This document shows, piece by piece, positions 1 to 12,486 of a stretch of DNA of 64,000 nucleotides. Below the pieces are notes generated by a model. The model was not told the DNA's origin. It worked only from the letters and a program-made list of their open reading frames with translations, and did not search any database. The stretch comes from Corynespora cassiicola (lineage: Eukaryota; Ascomycota; Dothideomycetes; Pleosporales; Corynesporascaceae), in NCBI GenBank assembly GCA_022059125.1, contig JAEUWY010000013.1:868001-932000 (forward strand), read 5' to 3'. Numbering within the stretch: position 1 is the first letter of the stretch; each line of letters opens with the position of its first letter. Position numbers and translations under genes: made by a program.

Positions 1-1316
1 CTGTGGATGAGGTCCTGATCTAGATCAAAGTCCTCGGCGCCAGGAAAGTTTTGGCTCTTGAGGAATTTCCTGGGTTTCCTGATGAAGCTCATGAAGCTCA
101 ATGGGAATAGGCCGTACATGAAAGTGAAGTAGTGTAGCAGTGTGGGCGGAGAGGTGTCGGGGTAGTCATTGGAGCTATGGAGCTTCTCCCATGGCTGTTC
201 AGGGTCATCATCCTCGTCAGAGCTCTCGTCGGTCTGTTCTTCGAGCTTTTCCTCGTCGTCGGTACTGTCCGGGTTGCCAAACTTGTCCCAGCACAATATT
301 CTGCTGTAGATTAGGAACAGGCGTGAGAGGTGGTGGTCGCTGTTTAGCGCTGCTGTGATGTGAGGCAGGAGCATGATGAGAATCATCAGCGCGAGCTCAA
401 TGACAGTGGAAGACGTGTCAATCAGCAGACATCGCTCCAGGTTCTGGATAAGGGGGGTCTCCAGGACTAAGTGAAGATGCGGTGGCTGTAGGCGCACGAA
501 GGCGCTCAGGATGTTGAGGGCTTGGATGCGATGCTGCTTCTGGACGAAGAGGTCGTCCAGTGCAAGGAGCAATGCCTGTTGCAAATCAATAAACTGCCAG
601 GGGCGAGGGGCGCGCGCGCAGGGGCATACCTTGGGTTTCTTCCGGCCAAATGCGACCAGCATCGACTCGAGCTCGTGGGATACGAACTCATCCTCGGGCG
701 ACACAGTGTCTTCGGTGGACGAGGGGATCTTGGTCCTGGCAAGGTACGCGTCCAGCACCTTCCAGCAAAAGGAGTCGGACAGGCGGGCAAGCTCGCCGTC
801 CTTGTCGTCGTCTGCATCATAGACAAGAATGGTCTGCAAGAAGTGGCGTGCATCTTCAATCTCGTGCCTCTTGTGGCCAATGCCGTCTATTGTGGGCTTC
901 AAGACCAGGCCCCACCACTCGCTGAGCCGCGATTCTCCGGTGAGGGCGGGGCGCACCAGGCGCAAGACAGCGAGGAAGGCAGCCTGCTTCTCGGGGCTGC
1001 CGGCGACATGCTTCATGTACAGCGAGAGCAGGTCCTCGTGGAAGCGCTGGGAGTCGTGGTCCTCGATGGCGTCATAGCGGTCCAGGAAGCTCTGGATGGT
1101 TTCGCGAAGCTCGTCGGGGAGCGGGTAGGGCGCAGAGGGGGCGGAGAAGGCGAGGGTGAGAGCCTTGATGGTCTCTCGCATCGACCTGCAGGGAAACAGC
1201 GTCAGAGTCGGGCTCGGAAGGTGCGGGTGGGCGGGAGGGAAGGCGCGGCCCAGCCCAGAGGCAGGCGCATATAAAAAAGGTCGGCAGAGCAGAGCAGCAG
1301 CTTACCCAGTAGCCAT
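1..1316 (-). CDS. TSC1: Hamartin/TSC1 orthologue, 5' part only
   Basis: This is the N-terminal part (about 380 residues) of a hamartin-like protein; the rest lies beyond base 1. The model starts at the ATG at 1316-1314. Introns are 1305-1186 (GTAAGC...CAG) and 629-576 (GTATGC...CAG); exons are 1316-1306, 1185-630 and 575-1, and the frame stays open to the edge. Several stretches read like the hamartin core of helical repeats: IQALNILSAFVRLQPPHLHL, then a hydrophobic run ending in MLLPHIT, then FMYGLFPLSFMSFIR, which matches the family block around YGMYPCNFVSFLR. An acidic insert (EEQTDESSDEDDD) follows the repeats. In the known family TSC1 stabilises TSC2, the GAP for the Rheb GTPase, and so restrains TORC1 at the vacuole or lysosome. 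S. pombe has it and S. cerevisiae does not. The identification is firm; the 11-base first exon is inferred. Confidence 0.83.
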
Positions 1317-4300
1317 GGCTGCACACAACAACTAGCTGGTCGAGTTCGAGGCGAGGGGAGACTGGCAAGTTGCATGCATTTGCGGGCGCACGTCGGAAAG
1401 AGGCAGAGGGAGGGAGGGGGAGAAGGAGTATCAACGGCGGACGGTGAGGGTGGATTATCCAGGCGCTTGGCAGGGCAGCAGCAGAATGGGCGAGCACGTC
1501 GGAGCCGTCCAAGATGTCAATCCCCCTGGGCGAGATGGACAGCGGGCAACGGGCAGCGGACAGCGGACAGGCGGGCGACGGCGGCCGTGGGGTGCAGGCT
1601 CTTGGGCGAGAGGCCGTGAGCAACTTATTCACACAGAGACAATGGGCGGCGGGCCACTGCGCCGTGCTTTTGTGACGCGCGCCAGGGTTTCTCCTAGCGG
1701 GCCTGGGGGGGCGCTCCCGTCCGAGAGCTCGAGGGCTCGCAGGCGGCAGCCCCAGACAGGCGCCAAAAGCAATATCAGTCGCTGGGCCGGCACACGAACC
1801 CCCTCCTGGAGAGACATGGGAGTCGCATCGCAAGGTGCAACGCCTTGGCTCCGCCCGAGCACACGAGCGGTGGGATGCGATGTGCAGCGTTTCCGAAAAA
1901 GGCGCGTCCGCCACTCCGCAACGGTGGGACCGCCCAGCGGCTTGCCTGCTGCCCTCGACAGGCCCCCTGGTCGCATCCCACATGCCGCCGCCGCGACGCC
2001 CTATCTCCTCTCCTATTACTTTTGAGTAAACGCCGCAAAGGATGGATAACGACATCGTCCATCACCACGGCCCGTGCGGCTGGGGGGCAGAGGGGGAGAG
2101 GGGGAAAGGGAGGGCAGCGTGGCAGCGTGGCAGACGGGCACCCTCATCACCAACCCTCTCCCTTACTCCAACGACGCACTGCTCGCGGCTCGTGGCCTGA
2201 CTACGGCTCCGCTACTGCGTCCCTTTTAACCACCAGCCTCCGCATTCGACGCTCGGTGCCGGGGCGCGTCAGCAGTGCAGCAGTAATACAGAGAGGTACA
2301 TCCTTCCTGGTCGCCAGTCCCCGTCGCGCGCGCACAAAACCTCTCCCGCCTGGTGGCTGCTGTAGCGCTCCGAGCCCGATGCTTGACCAGACACCCTGTC
2401 GAGGCCCTTTTTTTCCCTCCCTCTACGTATCGTGGCCGCCCCACGAAATACGAAACATCCTTCGCCATGCCAGGTACCTTGCCGGCCTCATGCAAGCCCA
2501 GTGGCTTCGCGGTCCAGAAGGCCTCGCTGCCTACCTACACCAGGAGCCACTCTCGACAGATAGAGGCCTTGCATTTCCCACGCATTTCCCTCATTCCTCC
2601 AATCCTTAGGCCTGCCTACCCCAAATTACGTATTCAGCCACACCGTTATCTCTGCCGGGCCCGATTCTTGTCTCATCCTAGCCGGCTTTGTATTGCACGG
2701 CCCTTCGCTAGCCTCGACTCTGTTTCTCCTGCCATCATACCACATCCTCCTGCACTGCTACCCTAGTCGCCCATCTTGCCCCCCGTGTCGAACCTTTCTG
2801 CGTCTCCTCGCCCCGGCAGCTGGGCGTGGTGCCTCAGCTCGCCAGACTATCGATTTCTGGGTCACTGCAGTCACTTTCTCACTCGGTGTCATCTTCTATG
2901 CCCCCCCCCCCCCCCCCCCATCCCCCAATCCCTCTCCGCCCTCGCCCTGTCAGCCTGTACAAAGATAGCAATGGCTAAGAAGACTGCATCGGACATGATG
3001 TGTTTGAAATGAGATACATGAGATACGAGACTCCTCACCGTTCGACCCAGTCCCGACAGCGTGGAAGCGTTGGTGGTTCGCCCGTTCCTGCATGCATTCG
3101 CCCAGGGATGTTCTCGAAGAATCCGGATGGTCACACAGGGCCGGCCTCGTTTGCACATCCCCCAGCCTTCAAGTGCTCCCGCCCTTTCAGCGTCGATGCG
3201 ACCCACCGCGTCGCTGTTACTCGCGGCCCTTCCTTAGCGACAGCGAGCTTGCGCCGGTACCTGTGCCGGATGAACAGACCCTCGAGTCAAGCTCACATGT
3301 CTAGCGCGCCTTTATAGCAGCTCTGTTGGCTCTACAATCAACATGCCCGATTGAGGCTAGCCAGTGCTCGGTCGCCTCCATAATCCACTCGGGAGTCCCG
3401 ATTGAATGAGGTCGTGCCGCGCTGGACATCCAAGCCGGGGGAGGAGGGGGAGGCCCGTATAACACAAACAAAGCCTCAGAACAATGGCCACTCGTTCTAG
3501 CAGTCAATGGCGAAAGGAACGCCGTCGGCCATTGATTCATGATTCGTGCCCGTGCAGCTCCCTCAACAATGGCCGGCCCGTGTAGGCACCACCAAGGCAG
3601 GCGTCTGGTACTGTGCACCTTGTGTCCCGTACATCCGGTGGTCGGCGCACATTAACGCTCTCTTTAAGCCTCTCGACCTCGGGCGGCAGCCCAATTGCAC
3701 GGCCTATACTTGTTTGAACAATTCACCCGGGGCCTGCCAAGGGGCAGTAAGAGCCTACCCATGGCAGCACCTGAACACTGTGCCGCTTCTAGGAAGTGAT
3801 ACGTTGAGAGGTAGGAGGAGCTGTTTCGAGGTGGCTTCCGCCGACTCCCGCCAGCCCGCTATCAATATGGATTGCTGGTCTAATCAAGCCAGATTTGGGC
3901 ACGGCAGAGCAATCTCCGCAAGGCTGAGCCGCTTCCAGAGTCGAGACCGTTTGGTCTTGCGGGGCCGCCCTTCGTTATAAACGTGCCTCCTTACTGAGCC
4001 TCCCGCCAGCGGCTTTTGAAACAACTCGTTTGCTCCCAAGCTGTCCATGCTCTAGAGCTGCCCAGAGACACGTGGGATGGCGGTGGATGTCGCGATGAGG
4101 CAAAGCCATCACGTGCAGGATGGCCAGGGCGCCCGCGTGTTAGGCGCCGATGGGGACTAGGCTGCAGCCTGCACGATGAACGCCCTCACTGTGTCCGATC
4201 TACTCACATGCATGCAGTGGAAGAAAAGGTTACACGTTTCCTGCCCTCCCAATCCAGTATTAATCAAGTGCACATCGCCTCCCCCCCCTTTTTTTCCCGT

Positions 4301-4401
4301 GGAACGCACCCACCCACAATCCAAGTCTTCGGACCGCGATCAGCCAGCCGATCAGCACAAAAGACATTCAAGTGTGAAAAGAAGGGGTCTCGAAGAAAAA
4401 A
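1317..4401. other. 3.1 kb intergenic region, GC- and pyrimidine-rich
   Basis: No credible gene was found between the divergently transcribed TSC1 and IAH1 genes. The open frames here, including a 327-codon one on the minus strand at 1072-2055, have no recognisable domain and look like products of high GC content. From about 2100 to 2960 the plus strand is strongly CT-rich and contains a run of 19 C at 2901-2919. The stretch probably holds both promoters and 5' leaders. A 13-codon ATG frame in good context at 2971 is not supported as a gene. Confidence 0.55.
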
Positions 4402-4706
4402 ATGGGTTCTCCGTCGTCCAAGCTGCCTCGGTTTGTGCTATTTGGAGACTCCCTGACTGAATGGAGCTTTGACGAGCATACCGAGGGCTTTGGGTGGGCA
4501 CTGCAGCAGATATACAAGGGCACGGTCGATGTCGTGAATGAAGGTGCGTAGCACCGCATACCCAACGCACACCCTTTCGCACCCTTGGATCCCCCGAATC
4601 CCTCGAAACCCGGGTAGTACTGCAAGTATACTCATCTGTGACGTCAGGTTTCGCAGGGTAAGCCAGCGCTTCGAAGCACCCTGCATCTGCATCTAAACCG
4701 TGCAAG

Positions 4707-4737
<31 letters not shown>

Positions 4738-5606
4738 CCCCCCAAATGAGTGACCGTGCCACTGACCGCGCCGCACGCCTCTGTAGCTACACCTCTCGCG
4801 CCGTACAGCCCGAGTTCTCGCGCATAATCGCGTCCGCGAGCAGGCAGGACGCCGCTCCCGTGCTGCTCTTCACAATCTTCCTGGGCGCAAACGACGCCTG
4901 CTACGTCGGGGACGGCGAGTACGTCCCACTGGCGTCCTTCGAGGCCAACCTCCGCGGCTTCGTCGACGACATCTTGGCCCACGACGACTTGCACACGGCC
5001 AAGATCGTCCTGATCACCCCGCCGCCCATCAACATCCCGGACCCGGCGCCTGAGTCTGACGACGATGACGATGATGATGATGCGCAGCTCACGCCCGCGG
5101 CTAGGGAGGCGCTCGCGAGGGCCCGCCAGGATCCCAAAAAGGAGAGGGGGTATAGGACGTACATGAACAAGAAGAGGTATGCAGATCGCGTCATGGAAAT
5201 GGGGGCCGAGTACAAGCAGACGGGGCGCGTCGTGGGGCTCAACTACTGGAAGGCCCTAGTGGACGCCGCCCTCGACGATCAGAAGCGTCTGGGGGACGAG
5301 CATCAGTACGACGAGGAACGATTGCCAGGCTGTGGCTTGCGAGGCGCAAAGGCCTTCAAGCGTGGTTATTTCACCGACGGGCTGCATTTGGACAAGTTGG
5401 TGAGTCTTGTTTTTCCTTCCATGGTTTTGAGTTTTGCGCAAACGGTGACGGGGAATTGGGCTGCACTCGCTCTTTCTTCTTCTTTTTTTTCTTCTCTTTC
5501 GGCAATGTTGATACATGAGCAGGGTTACAATGTGCTCTCCAAAGCACTACTGGACATTGTATGCCAGACTTGGCCCGAGCTGCGTCCCGAGCGGATTGGA
5601 ACTTGA
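4402..5606 (+). CDS. IAH1: Isoamyl acetate-hydrolysing esterase, GDSL/SGNH family
   Basis: The model gives a 282-residue SGNH hydrolase from exons 4402-4543, 4648-4657, 4787-5399 and 5523-5606. Block I is FGDSLTEW near residue 15 and carries the nucleophile serine. The glycine-rich block II is rebuilt across the 10-base second exon as EGFAGYTSR. Block III is FLGANDACY, and block V is DGLHLDKLG, with the catalytic Asp and His, spanning the last intron. Such enzymes hydrolyse short-chain acetate esters such as isoamyl acetate. An acidic insert (ESD followed by a run of Asp) sits mid-protein and is encoded by GAC/GAT repeats near 5056-5083. The second intron contains a GTGC tandem repeat. The ATG is the first in frame and lies after an A-rich leader. 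Family assignment is firm; the exact natural ester is unknown. Confidence 0.85.
4707..4737 (+). repeat. (GTGC)n microsatellite in IAH1 intron 2
   Basis: About seven perfect GTGC units lie inside the second intron of the esterase gene, well clear of both splice sites. Length variation here should not change the protein. Confidence 0.9.
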
Positions 5607-5830
5607 CTTGGGGATCTGTCCTGGGGTCCCGCAGATCGGCCTCCAGAAGCAAACACCACCACGGGGAATGGGCTGATAAGCACGTTATTCCATGCTGCTC
5701 CGCTGCCGGAACATGCCCTGGTGATCACGCATGCAGCATGCAAGTATTAGTCTAATGTCCGTCTGAATTTTGGGTATCTACGTCGAACCATACGTCGAAC
5801 CATTTCGCTATGTCTTTTTTTAGCCTTCAT

Positions 5831-7179
5831 TCATCCCCTGTTGATCGTGTTTCCTGAGCCCTTCGGATTCTCCTCTTTGAACTCGTCCCATGCGCGCTGC
5901 TTCATCGTCTCTTCGTCAGCCTTGACGAGGTCGTCCTCGTCGGGTTCCGGCCGGATTCCGGACGCTTCGCCGCCGCCCTCGATGATTCCTCCCCTTTTCT
6001 TCTCCTCCTCAAGGTACTCATCAATAGTCATCGTCGGTAAGCTGTGGTCCGGTCGGAAGACATTCTTCGTCATCCTCTGGCGATTATCCAGAAGCGTGAA
6101 CGGACGGAGCGGCTTTCCGTCGCCGCTGAGAATGGGACCAGAATATCGCAGGCCAGCAACTTGGCCATCGAGGCGGTCCGAATAGCTATCGCTGTTTCCT
6201 CGGCCGTCCTCACGGAAGTCTGCTGTGGGGCCGGATTGGCCTGCAGGAGGCGCCGGGGGTGCCAAGGAGATAATGTGCAATTCCTGTCCGATAGACTCCA
6301 GAGATGCGAATGTTTGATGTACCATGAATGCCAGATTCGTCAAGTTCAGCTCGCGGACCACCTGCTCGTCCTGCTCGGCGAGTTTGGGGTTCTGCTGGAG
6401 GTACTGCAATATAGTTAAGCTCCCGGTACTTAATGAAACAACGTAAAACAAACGTACCTCAAGCTTCCTCTTCAGCTCCTTCTCCTCCCTGAACCTCGCA
6501 ATCTTGGCCTCTCGTCGTGCTGCCGCATCCTTGGTGCTCGCCGTCGAGAACCCATTCTTGTCCTCCTTGTACGTCTCGTACATCCTGGCATCGGCCTTGC
6601 TAAGAATGTCGTAACTGTCCAGCAACTCCAGGAAGCGCTCGTAAAACCCCCTTGCTGCCAGCAGCCCCTCCTTCCTCTGCGCAATACCCCCGCTCTTCAC
6701 CTTCTGCACCAACTCCGCAAGCTGATACGTGATCGCCATGTACCTAGAAGTAAGAAAAATCCCTGTCAGCTTCCCCCATATCCACAATTCCGGGACGCCG
6801 ACCTGAGATTTGGGGAGGGGCAACGATAGAGATAAGGAAAAGTATCGTAATACGGCCGCGCACAGGTATATCGTTGGTGTACGTGCGCAACACATCCCAG
6901 CGCATCCGCAAAAATAGAAACCAAATGCGGGGAAAAGACGAAAATTCGAGAGAAGACTTACTGCAGGTCCCCAGATGAGATATCATCGAGCGTCTCGTTG
7001 GGACTGAACAGAGACACCTGGTCCGCAGCGCGCAGGCAGGCCTCGTAGGTGGCGATGGCTGCGAGCAGGTTTTCCTGGTAGGACGGCGAGTTGGAGTCTG
7101 GAGTTGCGGCGAGAGACTGCCGGGCGCGCTCGGCGCGCAGGAAGAGTGCACGTATACTCTGGGGTTCTTCGGATGACAT
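5831..7179 (-). CDS. TAP42: TAP42-like regulator of type 2A phosphatases
   Basis: The model gives a 358-residue protein, close to yeast Tap42 (366), from exons 7179-6962, 6743-6458 and 6403-5831 with introns 6961-6744 and 6457-6404. The N-terminal two thirds are helical, with the family segments RARQSL...YEACLRAAD, YMAITYQLAELV and the charged KAREEK-like stretch AKIARFREEKELKRKLE. The C-terminus carries the conserved RPFTLLDNRQ...VFRPDHSLPTMTIDEYLEEE block and an acidic, Lys-rich tail. In yeast Tap42 binds PP2A-like catalytic subunits (Pph21/22, Sit4) and transmits TORC1 activity to them. The second intron is 54 bases and reads through in frame, so a retained-intron form would be 18 residues longer. 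The gene is divergent from DCL1, 470 bases away. Confidence 0.9.
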
Positions 7180-7649
7180 TGTTGATATTGAGTAGGTTGG
7201 GGGAAAGAGGTAGATGAGGGTTGGTGGGGTGGTGGTGGGATGTGCACGTGAGTTGGCGTTGATGACTCAGCGGGGTGGGTGGGGTGAACACGCGTCGTAG
7301 CGACGAGAGCATGTTGGTCTATCGCAGCGTCTTTTTCTTTCTTTTTCTGTGTTGGGGTATTATGGGAAGGCGAATTAAGGTGGGAGAAAATAGTAGGCAG
7401 TCTGCGATAATGTCTGCTGCAGCCCTCCAAGGCATGCAAGAGAGCTGCGGTGAGCGGGTGAGCGCCCGTTTGCTGCTGGGGAGCGAGACGCGACTGCCGT
7501 AAAGCAAACAGACACCGGCCCGGTATGTTTACTCTTCTGCCCTTCTTATTCTTCCATCGCTGCTACAACCCACTCCCTACTTCTTTCACCAACCCCTCAT
7601 TGCCATTGTCGGCTTTCTTGGTTACATCGGGCTTTGCAGCACAGACAAG
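7180..7649. promoter_or_regulatory. Divergent promoter between TAP42 and DCL1
   Basis: This 470-base gap separates the two start codons. The DCL1-proximal half (about 7510-7640) is CT-rich, as is common for fungal leaders. No specific binding site could be recognised, so the assignment rests on gene geometry. Confidence 0.5.
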
Positions 7650-10600
7650 ATGCCATGGGGGATCCCCAGGCAGGTTGAAAAGGAACGCGAGGATGATGGT
7701 ACGGCTGACTACGATGACGGGGAATACAAAACCATGGAAGCTCTCAGTATCGATGGAAGAAAAGCCTGGGGTAATGCCTTTATGGTCAATGAAGAGGAAG
7801 TCGAGTCTTCATCCGACAGCGAGGCCGAACCGGAAGACCACCCCCAGGAAGAATCTGATATCGATCAAGACGTTCCACATGCCCATGGGCCTCGAACCAC
7901 GTCTGAGAAGCGCCGAGCTCAGAACGAGATCCTTCGGCAGTATGTCTCTATGAAGACGGAACAGATCACGGAGGCGGAGATCAAAGAGACGATTCAAAGC
8001 TCCAAGGATGAAGTTCTGTCTATTCGAGATATACTGGCCAAGCAAGAGAATAGTGCAAGGATCACGACACCGAGAGAATACCAGACCGAGCTATTCCAAC
8101 GGGCCAAGGAGGATAATGTGATTGCCGTGCTAGATACGGGATCGGGCAAGACGCACATTGCGACCCTTTTGCTGCGGCATGTACTGGATCAAGAAGTGGA
8201 GAATAGGGCAAAAGGTGGCCCGCACAAAGTCGCCTTCTTCCTCGTGGACTCTGTCAATCTGGTATTCCAACAAGCCAATGTTCTCAAGTGTGGTCTCGAT
8301 CATGCAGTCAAGGAAGTGTGCGGTGCTTCAGGGGTTGGCCTTTGGCAGAAGCATACTTGGGACCAGATTTTCTCCGATACTATGGTTGTAGTGTCTACAG
8401 CAGAGGTTCTTGTGCAGTGCATGATGCACTCGTTCTGCAGCATGGGCAAGATCAACCTGCTTATCTTCGACGAGGCACATCACGCAAAGAACAACCACCC
8501 TTATGCGCGACTCATGAAGGACTACTATGTCAAGGCCGCAGATCCTTCACAACTCCCTAAGATCTTTGGGATGACAGCCTCTCCAGTCGATGCGAACACT
8601 AACATCAAGGGCGCGACGAGACAGTTGGAGGCGTTGCTCGACAGCCGGATTGTCACTACGTCAAACTTGGAGTTGCTTCAATCACACGTCAACAAGCCTG
8701 CTGAGGAGGTCGTTCGGTATCAAAAACTAGCGGAGGAATTCGAAACGCCATTACACCAGAGAGTCAAATCCCGTTATGGAGACCTCGATGCTTTCAAGAA
8801 GTTTTTTAGAATGTCCAAGATCATCAGCTCCGAGTTGGGCTCGTGGGCTTCGGACATGTATTGGTCTTTTGCCTTTACTGAACATGAGAACCGGAAGATT
8901 CAAATCAAGCAGGAGTTCAAGTTCAACAAGACAGAGAAGGCGGATAAGGCTGAAGGGGCGGAAAAAGTTGCCAAACTCGACGAAGAAATTGCCAGGCTGA
9001 AGGAAGCCGGCGAATTTGTTCGGAGTCATAACTTTGGGCTTCCCACTGCCACGACCGAGTGCCTGAGCTCCAAAGTCCTGCTACTACTTCAGTACTTGAA
9101 TCTCTACTACAAGCGCACTGGAGAAGCACGCTGTATTGTCTTTGTGGAGAAACGACAGACAGCCCGACTACTAAAACTTATATTCTCCCACATCGGTCCT
9201 GCTCATCTTCATTGCGATCAGCTTACTGGGATAAACGCGCGAGAGGCCGAGTTGAAGATTTCTCTTCGAACACAAATCATGACAGTTGCTGCTTTCCGCC
9301 GTGGAGAATTAAATTGCCTCTTCTCCACGTCCGTCGCAGAAGAAGGCCTCGACATTCCTCAGTGCAATCTCGTCGTTCGGTTCGACATGTATCGAACCAT
9401 GATCTCATACGTTCAATCGCGAGGCCGAGCGCGACACCGTAACTCAAAGTACTTGCATATGGTCGAACAAAACAATAATGAGCACTTGAAGATACTTCAC
9501 GATGCTAGAGCCGCGGAGACTGTGATGAGGGAGTTCTGCATTGGTTTATCCGGTGATCGTGTGCTCGATGATCCAGACAACGACTTCACCAAATATTTGT
9601 CCATGGAAAAAGATTACCGCACCTATACAGATGCCTTGTCTGGGGCCAAACTGACCTACCGGTCCAGTCTTTCTGTTCTTGCTCACTTCGTTGCATCTCT
9701 GCCTGCTCCGAATCAGGAGGCCAACTTGCAACCCCAATATGTCATACAGCGTATCTTCGACAAGTATCGAGCTGAGGTCGTCCTCCCTGATTATTCTCCC
9801 ATTATAAACTGCATGGGGTTTCCATACGGAAAGAAGATCATTGCAAAATGCTCGGCTGCTTTCCAGATGTGCATCGAGCTGCGCAAGAAGGGCTTCTTAG
9901 ATGAGAATCTCCTGCCAACCACCTCAAAGGCTCTGCCTCTCATGAGGAATGCGCACCTTGCAATTAGTGAGAGAAAAAAGGGACAATATCCCATGCGCAT
10001 CAAGCCCGAATTTTGGAAGCAAGAAGTAGAATGTGTTCCCGAGTGTTTGTATCTCACAGTGATCGATGTTGATGCAGGTTTGGATAGGCCTCATCAACCA
10101 TTAGGTCTTCTCACTCGCAAGAAACTTCCGGATATGCCGCAGTTCCCGCTATATCTTACCGGTGGTAAAGTGACTCGTGTGATTTCTGTCTCGCTGTTGG
10201 AACCCTTTCCAGTCACTGAGGGCCTTATGCGACTCTTTACTGACCTTATACTCTTGATATACCAAGATATATTCAATAAGGGATTTGAAGATGTGGTCTC
10301 CAAATTTACCTATTGGATTGTGCCCGTCCGTACCGATAGAATCGCATCGGCGACTCCATATTCCAGGCCCAAGGACCTCATCGACATAGATCAAGTGCGC
10401 TTCGTGTGTAGAACACGCGAATATTCATGGACACCTGAAATGGATGATTCCGAACTTGCTGACAAGTATATCGTCGATCGAGGTGATGGTGGCCGGCGCT
10501 TCTACTCTGTTCAGGTAGTCCCGAACGCGAAACCTCAGGATCCAGTGCCATCATTCGCTCCAGCCTACAAACATAACTTGAGCATCCTCGACTACTCCTG

Positions 10601-12486
10601 TAGTTTGTGGACCTCTGCACGTGTGCAGCGTTTCCCGACATATCTCAAAAACCAGCCGGTGATGGAAGCATTGAAAATCCCCCACCGTAAAAATCTCTTG
10701 GCTCTAGTCGAAGAAGATGAGGCCGAGGTGAAAAGGGACAATAGATGCTGGTTGTGCCCAGAGCCATTTAGGATATCGGCTGTAAGTTGCCTTTGAAGAG
10801 TCAAAAGTACTATACTGATCACAAATAGTTGCCCACCCGTCTGGTGGCAATGTGCTACGCCTTCCCAGCAATCATCCATCGATTCGAGAGCTATCTGATT
10901 GCACTAGATGCTTGCAATTATCTAGACTTAAACATTGGCCCACATTTCGCATTGGAAGCCATCACCAAAGACTCCGAGAACACATGCGAGCACGGCGAGG
11001 AGAAGATCAATTTTCAATCAGGCATGGGCCCCAACTACGAACGTTTGGAGTTCATGGGCGATTGTTTTCTGAAAATGGCCACGTCGATCTCTGTGTTTGT
11101 TCAAAAGCCAGATGAAAACGAGTTCGAGTTTCACGTTCGTCGCATGGTTATGCTGTGCAATCAGAACCTGCGTGACAATGCACTCAAGCTAGGGCTTGTC
11201 GAATATATTCGCTCAAAAGCCTTTTCGCGGTATGTTTGAACTTAATACTTGCCCTTTTTGATAATGCTAACGCAGCTAGGCGAACTTGGTATCCACATTC
11301 GCCAAGGATGTTGACTGGCAAAGCACTCAAGGAGGCTGGAACGAAGCAGGTCATCAAGCATTCCCTCGGTGATAAATCCATTGCCGATGTCTGCGAAGCC
11401 TTGATCGGTGCTGCATTCATGCAACATAATATTCCAGGATATTGGGACCCAAAGAACTGGGATGAAGCCGTCAAGGCTGTCACTTTATTGGTTAAGAAGG
11501 AGGACCATCTCATGGAAAAATGGTCTGACTACTATGCTGCCTACGAGTTGCCACAGTACCAAATCGGCCAGCCAACGGCTACGCAACTTGATCTTTCCCA
11601 AAAGATCTACACGGTCCATCCGTATCGATTCAAATATCCTCGCCTCCTTCGATCAGCCTTCATTCATCCATCCCAGCCTTTCATGTGGGAGTTGATCCCT
11701 AACTACCAACGCCTGGAGTTCTTAGGAGACTCGTTACTAGATCAAGTATTCATCATGTACCTCTTCTATCGTTACCCGGACAAGGATCCGCAGTGGCTCA
11801 CGGAGCACAAAATGCCAATGGTATCGAACAAATTCCTGGGTGCCGTCTGTGTGGACCTTGACTTCTATCGTCATATTCGCCAGAACAACAGCCTCCTTAG
11901 TGCTCAGATCCGTGACTACGTCAACGAACTCAAGCAAGCCGAGGATGAAGCAAAATCAAAAGACGACCCCAAAGATGCTGTCGCCTATTGGACCACTGTA
12001 TCGGAGCCTCCCAAATGCCTGGCTGATGTTGTGGAAGCCTTCGTTGCAGCCCTATTCGTCGACTCGAAGTTCGACTTCAACGTTGTGCAAGAATTTTTTG
12101 ATCGCCACCTCAAGAAATACTTCATCGACATGAGCATCTACAACGAATTTGCAAACTCACATCCAACCACACGTCTTTCCAAGATGCTGACCATTGCCTT
12201 GGGGTGTCGCGAGTGGCGGCTCGCGACCCTAACTTCCGAGTCCCTTATCCCAGGTGCAAAGCCTCAGGTTGTGGCTATGGTCATGATTCATAACGAGGTA
12301 AGGTTCGATGGGGTTGCGGTCAGTGGTCGATATGCTCGGGTCAAGGCGAGCAGAAAGGCGTGTGAGGCACTTGAAGGTTTGCCTCCGTATGAGTACAAGC
12401 GCTTGTACGGATGCACTTGCGAGACGGATAAGGAGATGGAACAAATTGAGCAGCAGATGAAGGAGATGGTTGGGCCGGAATTTTAG
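7650..12486 (+). CDS. DCL1: Dicer-like protein 1
   Basis: The model gives a 1579-residue Dicer from exons 7650-10781, 10829-11229 and 11280-12486. The introns (46 and 50 bases) end in ATAG and CTAG; taking the earlier CAG in intron 2 would create a stop. Order of domains: acidic N-terminus; DExH helicase with Walker [11 protein letters not shown] near residue 160 and DEAHH near 275; helicase C with [11 protein letters not shown] near 560 and [11 protein letters not shown] near 588; Dicer-dimerisation region near 670-790; divergent PAZ-like region; RNase IIIa with [12 protein letters not shown] near 1115 and [16 protein letters not shown] near 1207; RNase IIIb with [12 protein letters not shown] near 1320 and [14 protein letters not shown] near 1423. 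The C-terminal tail has spaced Cys/His (GCREW, MIHNE, CEAL, YGCTC) like the zinc-binding dsRBD of fission-yeast Dcr1. It cuts dsRNA to small RNAs for silencing, antiviral defence or quelling. Both catalytic centres look intact. Confidence 0.93.

Noticed and set aside
1072..2055. 327-codon minus-strand open frame upstream of and overlapping TSC1
   Set aside because: It overlaps the spliced TSC1 start, has Arg/Pro/Ser-rich content typical of GC-rich noncoding DNA and shows no domain.
2971..3012. Short ATG frame in good context (13 codons)
   Set aside because: It stops after 13 codons and no splice donor nearby extends it into a recognisable protein.
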